From Agromyces ramosus (lineage in GTDB: Bacteria; Actinomycetota; Actinomycetes; Actinomycetales; Microbacteriaceae), in NCBI RefSeq assembly GCF_030817175.1, contig NZ_JAUSYY010000001.1, positions 1,550,001 through 1,614,000 on the forward strand: a DNA stretch of 64,000 nucleotides. The letters run 5' to 3'. The notes below the pieces were generated by a model. The model saw nothing but the letters and a program-made list of their open reading frames with translations, was not told where the DNA came from and did not search any database. Position 1 is the first letter of the stretch; each line of letters begins with the position of its first letter. Of this stretch, positions 1 through 10,474 are shown piece after piece. Made by a program: the position numbers and the translations under genes.

Positions 1-994
1 GCTTCGCCACCGCCTTGGACTGGTCGGGTGGCGCCTCGGTCGCCGTTTCGATGTCCTTGGCCGATCCCTCCTTGCCCTGGGTGACGAGGCCCTTCACCTC
101 GCCCTTGACCTCGCCGGCCTTGCCGGACTCCGCGTAGTCGTCGGCCTCCTTCAGCGTCTTCGGCGACTTCGCCTCGATCGCCGCCTTCACCGCGGCGATG
201 AACGCCTTCTTGTCGAAGCTGCCCGGCTGCTGCGCGTCCATCGAGTCGGCCTTCGCGGCCTTCGCCTGACCTGCGATGTCGTCGGTGGGCGGCACGGCGG
301 CATCCTGCGCCTCCTTCGCCTTCGACGCGGCGGGCGGATGTGCGCGCTTCGCCGAGGCGAACCCCTTCACGCTGCCCGTGACCTGCGCGAACGCCGGGTC
401 CTGTGCGGGTTTCACGCCCGGCGGCGCCACCGGTGGCAGCAGCAGCTTGTCCGCCGTCAGCGGCACGGGTGCTGCGGCCGCCGCGATGGCACCGGACATC
501 GAGGCGACGGATGCCCCGCCCGCGCCCTTCGCCGCAGCGCCCCGCAGCTTCGGCTTCGCGGCGGCGGCCTTGCCGAGCGGCGAGACGGCGGGCACGGGCT
601 TCGGCGGCGGAACCGGCTTCTTCGGTGGGACGGAGCCCGGGCCGAAGCCGGTCCGCGTCACCGAGAGCGCGGAGGCGGGCGGCTTCACGCCCTCGAGGTC
701 GACCGGGATGCCGACGGCCTTGGCCTCCTTCAGCCCCTTCTCGACGGTGTCGACCTCCGGCTCGTCGCGCTTGACCTCGCGGATCGCGGCGTCGATCTCG
801 ACACGGGCTTCGTCGCCGGGCCACTTCAGCTTCGCGGCCATGAGGGCGCTGACGGCGGCGTTGCCGGCGCTCCGCTGGAGGGCGAGCATCGCAGCCGGGC
901 CGCCCGAGCCGCCCGAGCCGCCCGTTTCACGCGGCGAGGCGCGCCCTCCTGCACCGGCGGTCCGTTGTCGGCCGTCGGTGAGGGCGCTGGTCAT
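1..994 (-). CDS. Partial protein with LQRSAGNAAV motif, eCIS-associated type (C-terminus off the left edge)
   Basis: An open leftward frame begins at the ATG complementary to 992-994 and runs past the left edge, giving 331 visible residues. The N-terminus has a flexible Gly/Ser/Pro-rich stretch, then LQRSAGNAAVSALM at about residues 36-49. The LQRxxGNxAV motif is a recurrent N-terminal signature of proteins in actinobacterial extracellular contractile injection system (eCIS) loci, often fused to DUF4157 or toxin domains. After it come a short helical segment, a Pro/Ala/Lys-rich linker of roughly 150 residues (PPKKPVPPPKPVP and similar) and a Lys/Ala/Glu-rich helical region at the edge. No signal peptide is visible. 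The enzymatic or structural part lies outside the window, so the function stays open: it could be a cargo or toxin, a DUF4157-type component or a tail-associated structural protein. The frame is confident; the role is inferred from the motif only. Confidence 0.75.
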   Translation of the reverse strand, partial: MTSALTDGRQRTAGAGGRASPRETGGSGGSGGPAAMLALQRSAGNAAVSALMAAKLKWPGDEARVEIDAAIREVKRDEPEVDTVEKGLKEAKAVGIPVDLEGVKPPASALSVTRTGFGPGSVPPKKPVPPPKPVPAVSPLGKAAAAKPKLRGAAAKGAGGASVASMSGAIAAAAAPVPLTADKLLLPPVAPPGVKPAQDPAFAQVTGSVKGFASAKRAHPPAASKAKEAQDAAVPPTDDIAGQAKAAKADSMDAQQPGSFDKKAFIAAVKAAIEAKSPKTLKEADDYAESGKAGEVKGEVKGLVTQGKEGSAKDIETATEAPPDQSKAVAK

Positions 995-1102
995 CGCAGC
1001 CCGAGTGGCGATGGCCGAGTGTTGTGCGCCGGCCATGCTTCGAGCGTGACCCGCAGGGTCGTGCTCGACGCGCCCGGGCAGGCCGGCGGCGGGGCATCCT
1101 CA

Positions 1103-1120
1103 GCTGCCCGAACGGGCAGC
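1103..1120. promoter_or_regulatory. Inverted repeat between divergent genes
   Basis: GCTGCCCG-AA-CGGGCAGC is an 8-bp perfect inverted repeat with a 2-bp centre. It lies between the leftward LQRSAGNAAV gene and the rightward threonine aldolase gene, 28 bp before the latter's GTG. Its position in a divergent promoter region suggests an operator rather than a terminator, and no T tract follows on either strand. No regulator can be named. Confidence 0.35.
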
Positions 1121-1147
1121 ACTGCGCCGAGGTGGGAGGATGGGTCG

Positions 1148-2221
1148 GTGACCGATCAGCTCCACGACAGCGCCCTCCGCGGCTTCGCCTCCGACAACTA
1201 CTCGGGCGTGCACCCGGTGGTCCTCCTCGCGATCGCGACCGCCAACAGCGGCCACCAGGTCGCCTACGGCGAAGACGTCTACACCGAGCGCCTCCAAGAG
1301 GTGTTCGCCCACCACTTCGGCAACGGCGTCGAGGCGTTCCCCGTCTTCAACGGCACGGGGGCGAACGTCACCGGCCTGCAGTCGATGCTGCCCCGCTGGG
1401 GAGCGGTGATCTCGGCGTCGACCGCGCACATCAACTCCGACGAGGGCGGTGCGCCCGAGCGCGTGGGCGGCATCAAGCTCCTCACGGTGCCGACGCCCGA
1501 CGGCAAGCTCACCCCCGAGCTCATCGATCGCGAGGCATGGGGCTGGGGCGACGAGCACCGCGCACAGCCGCTCGTCGTGTCGATCACGCAGACCACCGAG
1601 CTCGGCACGGCGTACTCCGTCGAGGAGATCCGCACGATCGCCGACCACGTGCACGAGCACGGCATGAAGCTGCACATGGACGGCGCGCGCATCTCGAACG
1701 CCGCCGCCTCGCTCGACCTGCCGCTGCGGGCCTTCACCCGCGACGCCGGCGTCGACGTGCTGAGCTTCGGCGGCACCAAGAACGGGGCGCTCGGCGCCGA
1801 GGCGATCGTGGTGCTGAACCCCGCGGCATCCGAGGGCCTGAAGTACCTGCGCAAGCTCAACATGCAGCTCGCCTCGAAGATGCGCTTCGTCTCGGCGCAG
1901 CTCATCGCGCTGCTCGAGGGCGACCTCTGGCTCGAGAACGCGAGCCACTCCAACGCGATGGCCCGGCGGCTGCGCGACGCGCTCGATGCGGGCATCGCCG
2001 CGGGTGAGCTGCCCGGCCTCGGCTTCACCCAGCAGACGCAGTCCAATGGCGTCTTCGCGACCCTGCCGGCGGGCGTGGCCGACCGGTTGCGCGAGCGCTT
2101 CCGGTTCTACGACTGGGATGCCGCGCGGGGCGAGGTGCGCTGGATGTGCTCGTTCGACACGACCGAAGACGACATCGACGCGTTCGTCGATGGCATCCGC
2201 GAGGAGCTCGCGCGCGCCTAG
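1148..2221 (+). CDS. Low-specificity L-threonine aldolase / beta-eliminating lyase family
   Basis: This 357-residue PLP enzyme of fold type I probably cleaves L-threonine or L-allo-threonine to glycine and acetaldehyde. The family signatures are in order: FASDNYSGVHP near the N-terminus, an NGTGANV cofactor-phosphate region, LHMDGARISNAAA containing the pyridine-binding Asp, and SFGGTKNGALGAEA with the PLP lysine at about residue 211. The length fits the family. The GTG at 1148 was chosen because GGGAGGA lies 7 bases upstream and homology begins right after it; the same frame is open much further upstream but that part is not protein-like. The enzyme is cytoplasmic and monocistronic, followed by a hairpin at 2264-2295. 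A related beta-eliminating lyase with another amino-acid substrate is the main alternative. Confidence 0.9.
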   Translation: MTDQLHDSALRGFASDNYSGVHPVVLLAIATANSGHQVAYGEDVYTERLQEVFAHHFGNGVEAFPVFNGTGANVTGLQSMLPRWGAVISASTAHINSDEGGAPERVGGIKLLTVPTPDGKLTPELIDREAWGWGDEHRAQPLVVSITQTTELGTAYSVEEIRTIADHVHEHGMKLHMDGARISNAAASLDLPLRAFTRDAGVDVLSFGGTKNGALGAEAIVVLNPAASEGLKYLRKLNMQLASKMRFVSAQLIALLEGDLWLENASHSNAMARRLRDALDAGIAAGELPGLGFTQQTQSNGVFATLPAGVADRLRERFRFYDWDAARGEVRWMCSFDTTEDDIDAFVDGIREELARA

Positions 2222-2263
2222 CCGCGTTCGCGTCGGCCTGCGCGCCCGCCCTGGGCCCGCCCT

Positions 2264-2295
2264 GAGCCCGCCTCGGCCCGCTCGAGTGCGGGCTC
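2264..2295. terminator. Hairpin terminator after the threonine aldolase gene
   Basis: GAGCCCGC and GCGGGCTC form a perfect 8-bp stem around a 16-base loop, 43 bases after the stop codon. It lacks a clear T tract, as is usual for actinobacterial terminators. Confidence 0.5.
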
Positions 2296-2409
2296 GGCTG
2301 CCTTCCTGAGAGCATGCATAAACATGGAATAACGGATGGCCCGCGGCGTTGTACCGGGCGGGACGACGATGCCCCGGCATCCATTCGCTCGCCAGAAAGC
2401 CGCACTCGC

Positions 2410-3012
2410 ATGACGCTCATCACCGACCTCACGTCCAACAGCTCGCGCAACGCCGACACCGACGCGCCGCTCATCACCCCACTCGTCGAGCGCTGGAGCC
2501 CACGCGCCTACGATCCGACCGCCGAGGTCGCCCCCACGGTCATCCGCACGATCCTCGAGGCCGCGCGCTGGGCCCCGTCGGCGAACAACGTGCAACCGTG
2601 GCGCTTCATCGTCGCCCGCCGCGGCACCGCCGCGTTCGCGACCGTGCACGACGCGATGGCCGGCTTCAACCAGGCTTGGGCCGACTCGGCCGCGCTTCTC
2701 ATCGTGAACGTCGCCGAGACCGTCGACGTCGAAGGCAAGGCCCGGCCGTGGGCACGGTACGACCTCGGCCAGGCGGTCGCGCACCTCACGGTGCAGGCGC
2801 AGCACGAGGGCCTGCACACCCACCAGATGGGCGGCTTCGACGCGGCGAAGATCCACGCCGCATTCCACCTCGCCCCGAGCCTCGAGGTCGTCTCGATCAC
2901 CGCGATCGGCGTGCTCGGCGACCCCGACACGCTGCCCGCCCCGCTGCGTGAGCGCGAGGTCGCGCCGCGGCTGCGCAAGCCGCTCGCCGAGCTCGTGCTC
3001 GCGGGCGAGTAG
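2410..3012 (+). CDS. Nitroreductase family protein
   Basis: The product is 200 residues long. The N-terminal RWSPRAYDPTAEV and ARWAPSANNVQPWRFIVARR segments are the FMN-binding hallmark of the NfsB/FRP-type nitroreductase fold. The middle carries YDLGQAVAHLTVQAQHEGLHTHQMGGFD, another conserved helix-loop region of this family, and the C-terminus has ITAIGVLGDPDTLP. It is expected to be a cytoplasmic flavin-dependent oxidoreductase that reduces nitro or quinone compounds with NAD(P)H; the physiological substrate cannot be read from sequence. The ATG at 2410 is preferred because homology begins a few residues later; an upstream in-frame ATG at 2314 would add 32 unconserved residues. It converges with the gene ending at 3028. 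Confidence 0.85.
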   Translation: MTLITDLTSNSSRNADTDAPLITPLVERWSPRAYDPTAEVAPTVIRTILEAARWAPSANNVQPWRFIVARRGTAAFATVHDAMAGFNQAWADSAALLIVNVAETVDVEGKARPWARYDLGQAVAHLTVQAQHEGLHTHQMGGFDAAKIHAAFHLAPSLEVVSITAIGVLGDPDTLPAPLREREVAPRLRKPLAELVLAGE

Positions 3013-3027
3013 TCGGCGCGAGCCGAC
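3012..3027. terminator. Short bidirectional hairpin between convergent genes
   Basis: GTCGGC-GCGA-GCCGAC is a 6-bp perfect stem closed by a GNRA tetraloop. It fills the whole gap between the stop codons of the nitroreductase gene (ends 3012) and the leftward HbpS/GlcG-type gene (ends 3028), so it probably terminates both. Confidence 0.55.
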
Positions 3028-3510
3028 TCAGCCGGCGCGCTGCTCGCGCAGGTACGCCCGCAGCTGCTCGACCACCAGGTCATGGTCGTCTTCCTGGGGC
3101 AGCCCCGAGACGCCCACGGCCCCGATGATGCCGGCACCGACGATGCGGATCGGCACCACCCCGCCGTGCGCCGCGTACTCGCCCGGGTCGAGTCGGGCGT
3201 TGGTGTTGAAGTCCTCGCCCTTCGCGCGGAACTCCTCGCCCACGAGCATGGACGCATGCCCGAAGCGCTGCACCACGCGGTGCTTGCGATCGAGCCACGC
3301 GTCGTTGTCGGCACTCGCGCCGGGAAGCGCCGTGTGGAAGACGCGCTGGGGACCGAACCAGATCGCGATGGCGACCGGATGCCCCGCCGCCACCGCCGCG
3401 GCACGGAGGCGACCGCCGAGCTCCCAGGCATCGTCGAGCGTGAAGCGGCTGAACTGGAGTTCCGCCTCTTCGGCGAGGAGCCGGTCGAGCAGGTCGAGTG
3501 AGCCGCTCAT
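3028..3510 (-). CDS. Heme-degrading/HbpS-GlcG domain protein (UPF0303 type)
   Basis: This 160-residue cytoplasmic protein resembles the UPF0303 branch of the GlcG/HbpS superfamily. Its features are an LQFSRFTLDDAWELGGRL helix, an AIAIWFGPQRVFHTALPG strand pair, the DAWLDRKHRVVQRFGHAS segment, and the Gly-rich end HGGVVPIRIVGAGIIGAVGVSGLPQEDDH. Family members bind heme, cobalamin or small acids, and many are annotated as heme-degrading domain proteins without demonstrated activity. The start ATG at 3510 overlaps the stop of the upstream dehydrogenase gene by 4 bases (ATGA), which implies translational coupling and a linked role, perhaps handling a product or cofactor of that dehydrogenase. Confidence 0.8.
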   Translation of the reverse strand: MSGSLDLLDRLLAEEAELQFSRFTLDDAWELGGRLRAAAVAAGHPVAIAIWFGPQRVFHTALPGASADNDAWLDRKHRVVQRFGHASMLVGEEFRAKGEDFNTNARLDPGEYAAHGGVVPIRIVGAGIIGAVGVSGLPQEDDHDLVVEQLRAYLREQRAG

Positions 3511-4556
3511 GGCCGCAGCAGCACCTTGATCGCGCGGCGCTCGTCCATTGCCGCGTACGCCTCGGCCGCGTCGGCGAGCGGGAGCTCGAGGTCGAACACC
3601 CGGCCGGGCTCGATCGCCCCCGAGAGCACGTCGGGCAGCAGCTCCTCGATGTAGCCGCGCACCGGTGCGATGCCCCCGTTCACGCCCACGTTGCGGTTGA
3701 AGAGCGGTCGCACGGGCAGCTCGGGCCCGCCGTTCGGGGCGCCGACGTAGCCGACCATGCCGCCAGGGCGGGTCGAGCGGATGGCCTGGTCCATCGACTC
3801 CTTCGTGCCGACGCACTCGAGCACCCGGTCGGCGCCGATGCCGTCGGTGAGCTCCTGCACGCGGGCGATGCCCTCGCTGCCGCGTTCCTCGACGATGTGC
3901 GTCGCCCCGAACTCCCGGGCGAGCGCTTGGCGCTCCGGATGTCTCGACATCGCGATGATCGTCGTCGCCCCCAGTCGCTTCGCCGCGATGATCGCGCACA
4001 GCCCGACCGCGCCGTCGCCGACGACGGCAACCGAGTCGCCTGGCGCGACGCCGGCCGAGACCGCGGCGTGGTGCCCGGTGCCCATCACATCGGAGAGCGT
4101 GAGCAGCCCCGGTACCTGCTCGTCGGCGATCGGGCCGGGCACGGACACGAGGGTCCCGTCGGCGAGCGGCACGCGCACGCGCTCGCCCTGGCCGCCGTCG
4201 GCGAACCCCCCGAGCTGGTCGTCGCCGCCCCACCAGCCGCCGTTCAGGCACGAGGTGGTGACGCCGTTGCGGCAGTTGATGCAGGTGTTGTCGCACACGT
4301 AGAACGGGGCGATCACGAAGTCGCCCACGGCGACAGCGGCGACATCCGGCCCGACCGCCTCGACCACGCCGACGAACTCGTGGCCGATGCGGTGCGCCTC
4401 GTGCGTCGGGGTGATGCCGCGGTAGGGCCACAGGTCGGAGCCGCACACGCACGCGGCGACCACCCGGACGATCGCATCGCCGCCGGTCGAGAGCGTGGGA
4501 TCGGGCACGGTCTCGACGCGGATGTCACGTGGGGCGTGGATGACAGTCGCAAGCAT
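3507..4556 (-). CDS. Zinc-dependent alcohol dehydrogenase (MDR superfamily)
   Basis: This 349-residue protein is a medium-chain dehydrogenase/reductase. The catalytic zinc region is visible as CVCGSDLWPYRG and GHEFVGVVEAVG. A structural-zinc lobe is suggested by the spaced cysteines CDNTCINCRNGVTTSC. The NAD(P)-binding Rossmann segment is VVGDGAVGLCAIIAAKRLGA. The substrate is likely an alcohol or polyol. The ATG at 4556 opens the conserved LATVIHAPRDIRVE start; the frame extends another 18 codons upstream without homology. It overlaps the downstream HbpS/GlcG-type gene by 4 bases, so the two probably form a two-gene operon. Confidence 0.9.
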   Translation of the reverse strand: MLATVIHAPRDIRVETVPDPTLSTGGDAIVRVVAACVCGSDLWPYRGITPTHEAHRIGHEFVGVVEAVGPDVAAVAVGDFVIAPFYVCDNTCINCRNGVTTSCLNGGWWGGDDQLGGFADGGQGERVRVPLADGTLVSVPGPIADEQVPGLLTLSDVMGTGHHAAVSAGVAPGDSVAVVGDGAVGLCAIIAAKRLGATTIIAMSRHPERQALAREFGATHIVEERGSEGIARVQELTDGIGADRVLECVGTKESMDQAIRSTRPGGMVGYVGAPNGGPELPVRPLFNRNVGVNGGIAPVRGYIEELLPDVLSGAIEPGRVFDLELPLADAAEAYAAMDERRAIKVLLRP

Positions 4557-4582
4557 GACCCCGAGCCTACGCGTGGCGCCCC

Positions 4583-6142
4583 TCAGACGTGCGGCACGAA
4601 CTCCTGCCACGCGAGCCGCTTGCCGCGTCGCGGGTCGAACTCGACGCGGTCGACGCGATCGAACACGAGGGTCCGTCGTTCCCGCTCGTCGTAGTGCGGC
4701 CAGTCGGGCCCCGGAGCGCCGGATGCCGCGAAACCGGCCCAGTGCCGTTGCATCCGTCGCCCGACCTCGCGGAACATGCGTCGCCCGCCGAGCAGCGTGA
4801 GCGCCGCGCCGACGGGGGTGTCGAACTTCTCGAAGAGGGCGAAGAGCTCGAGCCCGTGCGTGGCATCGAGGCCGAGGAGCCTGGCGGTGCGCGGCGCTGC
4901 GTCGAAGCGGTAGCAGTACACCGGCGCGAAGCGCGAGTGGCGTTCGGCGACCTTCACGGTGGGGAACCAGAACGTGAAGTCGCCGCCGAAGTCGGCGGCG
5001 GGTCGTCGCTCGGGCAGGCCCGGGTACTGCCGCTTGATCGCCTTGCGCGCCTTCTTGCTCGTGTTCGCGAAGATGGCACGGATACGTGTCTTCGTCGTCG
5101 GCAGGATGCCGATGCGTCCTTCGAACAACGAGCCCTCCCGGTCGTTCGTTCCGATGACGAGCGGCACCCGGTGCGCGAGGCCGTCGCGGAACGCGTCGAG
5201 TGGGCGGTGCGGCAGGACGTCGCCATCGATGACCGGGGCGAGGCTGATCGTGCCGGGGTGCTCATCAGGCGTGCGGATGCTGAGCGCGGTCGTCGCCTCG
5301 GCGAGCAGCATCGGGTCGGCCGCGCAGAGCATCGCCGCCGCGGCATCCGTCGATTCGCTCTCGACGTCGTCGTCATCGACGAGCCCGCTGAGGATCCCGA
5401 CGTACTCGCGCGCCCACTGCGCGGCCGTCTCGGGAAGGTAGACGGCGTTCGCGGGCGAGCTCTGGGCGATCGCGCGCGCGAACAGCCCTTCGGCGGCCGG
5501 CACGGTGAGCAGCGTCGTGACGGCGTTGGCGCCCGAGGACTCGCCGAACAGCGTCACGTTGCCGGGGTCGCCTCCGAACGCGCGGATGTTGCGGCGCACC
5601 CAGTCGAGGGCGGCCACCTGGTCGCGAAGCCCGAGGTTGCACTCGATCGGTCGCTCGGACGTCGAGTAGGCGCGGAAGTCGATCCAGCCGAGTGCGCCGA
5701 GCCGGTAGTTGAGGCTCACATAGACGACGCCATGGCGGCGCGCGAGGCGCTCACCCTGGCGCGGGTACTCGCCCGATGAGCCGACGCTGTACGCGCCGCC
5801 GTGGATGAACACCATGACGGGCCGCCCTCGACCCGGCGCATCGCCGTCGTCCGGGGAGATGACATTCACCGTCAGGCAGTCCTCGCTACGCGGCAGGTGG
5901 CCGGCGGCGCCGATGAACTGACCCTTCCGCTTCTGCGGAGCGACCGGGCCGAACTCCTCGGCATCGCGCACGCCGTCCCAACCGGGTACCGGCCGCGGCG
6001 CACGGAAACGAGCGTCGCCGGCGGTCGACGCCGCGTACGGGATGCCCCGCCAGCGCCGCACCCCGTTCGTCCGCGTTCCTCGCACGGCACCCGCGTCCGT
6101 CTCGATGACGAGCTCGCGTGGCGTCCCCTCACGCAACAGCAT
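4583..6142 (-). CDS. Type B carboxylesterase
   Basis: This 519-residue alpha/beta hydrolase belongs to the carboxylesterase/para-nitrobenzyl esterase family. Visible features are RWRGIPYAASTAGDARFRAP and SEDCLTVNV near the N-terminus, the oxyanion-hole HGGAY, the nucleophile elbow FGESSGANA, the acid region TNDREGSLF and the catalytic-His segment DATHGLELFALF. It hydrolyses carboxylic esters of unknown identity, and the lack of a signal peptide points to the cytoplasm. The ATG at 6142 was chosen since conserved sequence begins about ten residues in. The same frame stays open to 7252, but that upstream part is antisense to the MFS gene and is not real. The gene is divergent from the MFS transporter at 6212. 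Confidence 0.9.
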   Translation of the reverse strand: MLLREGTPRELVIETDAGAVRGTRTNGVRRWRGIPYAASTAGDARFRAPRPVPGWDGVRDAEEFGPVAPQKRKGQFIGAAGHLPRSEDCLTVNVISPDDGDAPGRGRPVMVFIHGGAYSVGSSGEYPRQGERLARRHGVVYVSLNYRLGALGWIDFRAYSTSERPIECNLGLRDQVAALDWVRRNIRAFGGDPGNVTLFGESSGANAVTTLLTVPAAEGLFARAIAQSSPANAVYLPETAAQWAREYVGILSGLVDDDDVESESTDAAAAMLCAADPMLLAEATTALSIRTPDEHPGTISLAPVIDGDVLPHRPLDAFRDGLAHRVPLVIGTNDREGSLFEGRIGILPTTKTRIRAIFANTSKKARKAIKRQYPGLPERRPAADFGGDFTFWFPTVKVAERHSRFAPVYCYRFDAAPRTARLLGLDATHGLELFALFEKFDTPVGAALTLLGGRRMFREVGRRMQRHWAGFAASGAPGPDWPHYDERERRTLVFDRVDRVEFDPRRGKRLAWQEFVPHV

Positions 6143-6211
6143 GACGGCAGCGTAGAGCCGGAAGGTGAACCCCGGGTGTGCGATGTCGGTGGAGTCCGGC
6201 AGAATGCTCTG

Positions 6212-7474
6212 GTGATCAGCATCAGGAGCTTCTGGGGCGCACTGCCCCGTGAGGGGCGATGGCTGCTGTCGACCGTCGCGATCCAGACGCTCGGCCGTGG
6301 GCTGACCCTGCCGTTCACGATCATCTACCTGCACGAGGTGCGCGGCTTCGACCTCGGCCTGTCCGGCGCGCTGATGAGCCTCATCGCCATCGTCGGTCTC
6401 ATCGTCACGGGCCCGGGCGGCACCCTCATCGACCGGTTCGGCGCCCGCAAGATCCTGCTCGTCGGGCTGGCGGCGATGATCGCCGGCTGCACGCTGCTCG
6501 CCTTCGCGACCCACCCCGCGGTCGCGGCCGTCGGCCTGATCCTCATCGGGGTGAACTTCGGCGTCTCGTGGCCCGGCTTCAACGCTTTGATCGCCGCGGT
6601 GGTCAAGGGCGACCTTCGTCAGCAGTACTTCGGCGTCAACTTCGCCCTCGTCAACCTCGGCATCGGCGTGGGCGGCATCATCGGCGGGTTCTACGTCGAC
6701 GTCGACTCCCCCGAGACGTTCACGGTGATCTTCCTCGTCGACGCCATCAGCTGCCTCATCCCGGCGGCGCTGCTGCTCGGGCCGCTCCGACACGTGAGAA
6801 CCCAGTCGGTGCCCGACCACGGCGCGCCGCCCGTCGGCGGCTACCGCGAGATCCTTCGCCAGCCCGCTGTGCTGTGGCTGACGCTGCTCACCTTCCTCGC
6901 GATGTTCATCGGCTACGGCCAGATGGAGGCCGGCTTCCCGGCCTACGCGCGGCAGGTGGCCGAGGTCTCCACCCAGGTGATCGGCTTCGCGTTCGCCGTC
7001 AACACCGTGGTCATCGTCCTGCTGCAGTTCACGGTGCTCAGGCTCATCACCGGCAAGCGGCGCACTCGCGTCATGTGGGTGATGGCGCTCGTGTGGGCGG
7101 CATCGTGGTTGATCCTGGGCGCGGCGGGGCTGCTGCCCGACTCGCTGGCGGCCGCGATCGGAGTGCTGGCGTTCATGGGCGTGTTCGCCTTCGGCGAGAC
7201 CCTGCTGCAACCCACCGTGCCCGCGATCTACAACGACCTCGCCTCCGATCACAACCGCGGCCGCTACAACGCCATCAACTCGGCGGCGTTCCAGGGTGGG
7301 GCGATCGCCGGGCCGATCGCGGCCGGCCTACTGCTCGACCAGGGTCTCGACGCCGTCTACATCGGTGTCATGGTCGTCGGATGCCTCGGCATCGGCGTCC
7401 TCTCCACCGCGCTCGAGCGCCGCATCCCCGCGAGCGCCAACGGCGTGCCCACGCCCGAGTCGGTCAGCGGCTGA
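6212..7474 (+). CDS. MFS transporter
   Basis: This 420-residue major facilitator superfamily protein has about 12 predicted transmembrane segments. The loop between helices 2 and 3 carries the family motif as GGTLIDRFGARKILL. Helix-rich hydrophobic stretches alternate with short loops, and a longer cytoplasmic loop (HVRTQSVPDHGAPPVGG) separates the halves. It is probably a drug or metabolite exporter of the MdtH/YfcJ type; the substrate is unknown. The GTG at 6212 is the first plausible start before the SIRSFWGALPREGRW segment and falls in the divergent gap with the esterase gene; its ribosome binding site is weak, so the start is tentative. It converges with clpB, leaving only 15 bases between the stops. 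Confidence 0.85.
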   Translation: MISIRSFWGALPREGRWLLSTVAIQTLGRGLTLPFTIIYLHEVRGFDLGLSGALMSLIAIVGLIVTGPGGTLIDRFGARKILLVGLAAMIAGCTLLAFATHPAVAAVGLILIGVNFGVSWPGFNALIAAVVKGDLRQQYFGVNFALVNLGIGVGGIIGGFYVDVDSPETFTVIFLVDAISCLIPAALLLGPLRHVRTQSVPDHGAPPVGGYREILRQPAVLWLTLLTFLAMFIGYGQMEAGFPAYARQVAEVSTQVIGFAFAVNTVVIVLLQFTVLRLITGKRRTRVMWVMALVWAASWLILGAAGLLPDSLAAAIGVLAFMGVFAFGETLLQPTVPAIYNDLASDHNRGRYNAINSAAFQGGAIAGPIAAGLLLDQGLDAVYIGVMVVGCLGIGVLSTALERRIPASANGVPTPESVSG

Positions 7475-7489
7475 CGCCGCCCACCAGCC

Positions 7490-9715
<2,226 letters not shown>

Positions 9716-9733
9716 GGGAATCCCTTCTTCAAA

Positions 9734-9754
9734 CTTGAGCCTACTAGACTCAAC
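9734..9754. promoter_or_regulatory. HAIR operator (HspR binding site) upstream of clpB
   Basis: CTTGAGC-N7-ACTCAAC matches the HspR inverted repeat CTTGAGT-N7-ACTCAAG at 12 of 14 arm positions. It lies 19 bases before the clpB start, where binding would block transcription. HspR is encoded in this window at 28109-28531. Confidence 0.9.
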
Positions 9755-9864
9755 TTTGCCGGGAGGGTTGATATTCCGGATTCCGACCGAATCTCCCCCG
9801 ATTCACGTTAGGCGGATGCCTCGGGGCACGCCAGCCCCTGGCCGCCAGCGCGGGTGCCGTCGCT

Positions 9865-10368
9865 TCAGCCGCGCACGTCGGCGACCATCTTCGTGCTTAC
9901 CACGCCGTCGGGCGTCGGCACGTCGAAGCGCACGGGCATGCCGGCGTGGCCGAGCGCGAACCAGAACGTCGCGACCGGGCTCTCGGCGCCGGGCCCGAGC
10001 CGGGTGTCGTAGCGCAGGCAGTCGACCCGCCCGATGGGCAGCTCGAGCGTCTCGCGCGAGCGCGTCGTGCGATCGGATGGGAACGCCGCGTGCTCCTGCA
10101 GCTCGAGCCACGTCGACCGCTCCCGCTCGATCTCGCCCTCGACGCCGCCATCGGCGCCGACCCGCCAGTGCTCGATGACCGCGCCGGACTCGTCGCCCTC
10201 GGCGAATCGGTTCACGCGTTCGAACGGCTCGCCCTGCCCCGGCTCCACGAGCAGTCGGATGAGCCGCCCGTCGGGGCATCCCGCCCGGATCTCGTCGGCC
10301 GTGAAGGGCGTCGGGAGCAGGCCGGGGCCGAGGACGTGCGGATCGGACAGGTCGGGCGCGTCGCTCAT
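9865..10368 (-). CDS. Conserved hypothetical protein, 167 residues
   Basis: No known domain is recognised. The protein has no signal peptide or membrane segment. The sequence looks like an alternating beta-strand fold ([67 protein letters not shown]), similar in texture to small lipocalin- or START-like domains, but this is only an impression. The ATG at 10368 is preferred over one 6 codons upstream (10386). It is leftward and precedes clpB by about 110 bases across the HAIR operator, so it probably has its own transcript. Confidence 0.65.
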   Translation of the reverse strand: MSDAPDLSDPHVLGPGLLPTPFTADEIRAGCPDGRLIRLLVEPGQGEPFERVNRFAEGDESGAVIEHWRVGADGGVEGEIERERSTWLELQEHAAFPSDRTTRSRETLELPIGRVDCLRYDTRLGPGAESPVATFWFALGHAGMPVRFDVPTPDGVVSTKMVADVRG

Positions 10369-10474
10369 GGCGCCATTCTGCGTCATCCGCCGTCATGCGC
10401 GCAGGTTCGCGGCGAATTCCATGGTTCCTCAGACGTTCGTCGGCAAGGCTGGAAGCCCGACGACTTGGAGCAGC

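Noticed and set aside
4583..7252. 889-codon frame extending the carboxylesterase upstream
   Set aside because: The part beyond 6142 is antisense to the MFS gene and shows no protein-like composition; conserved sequence begins at 6142.
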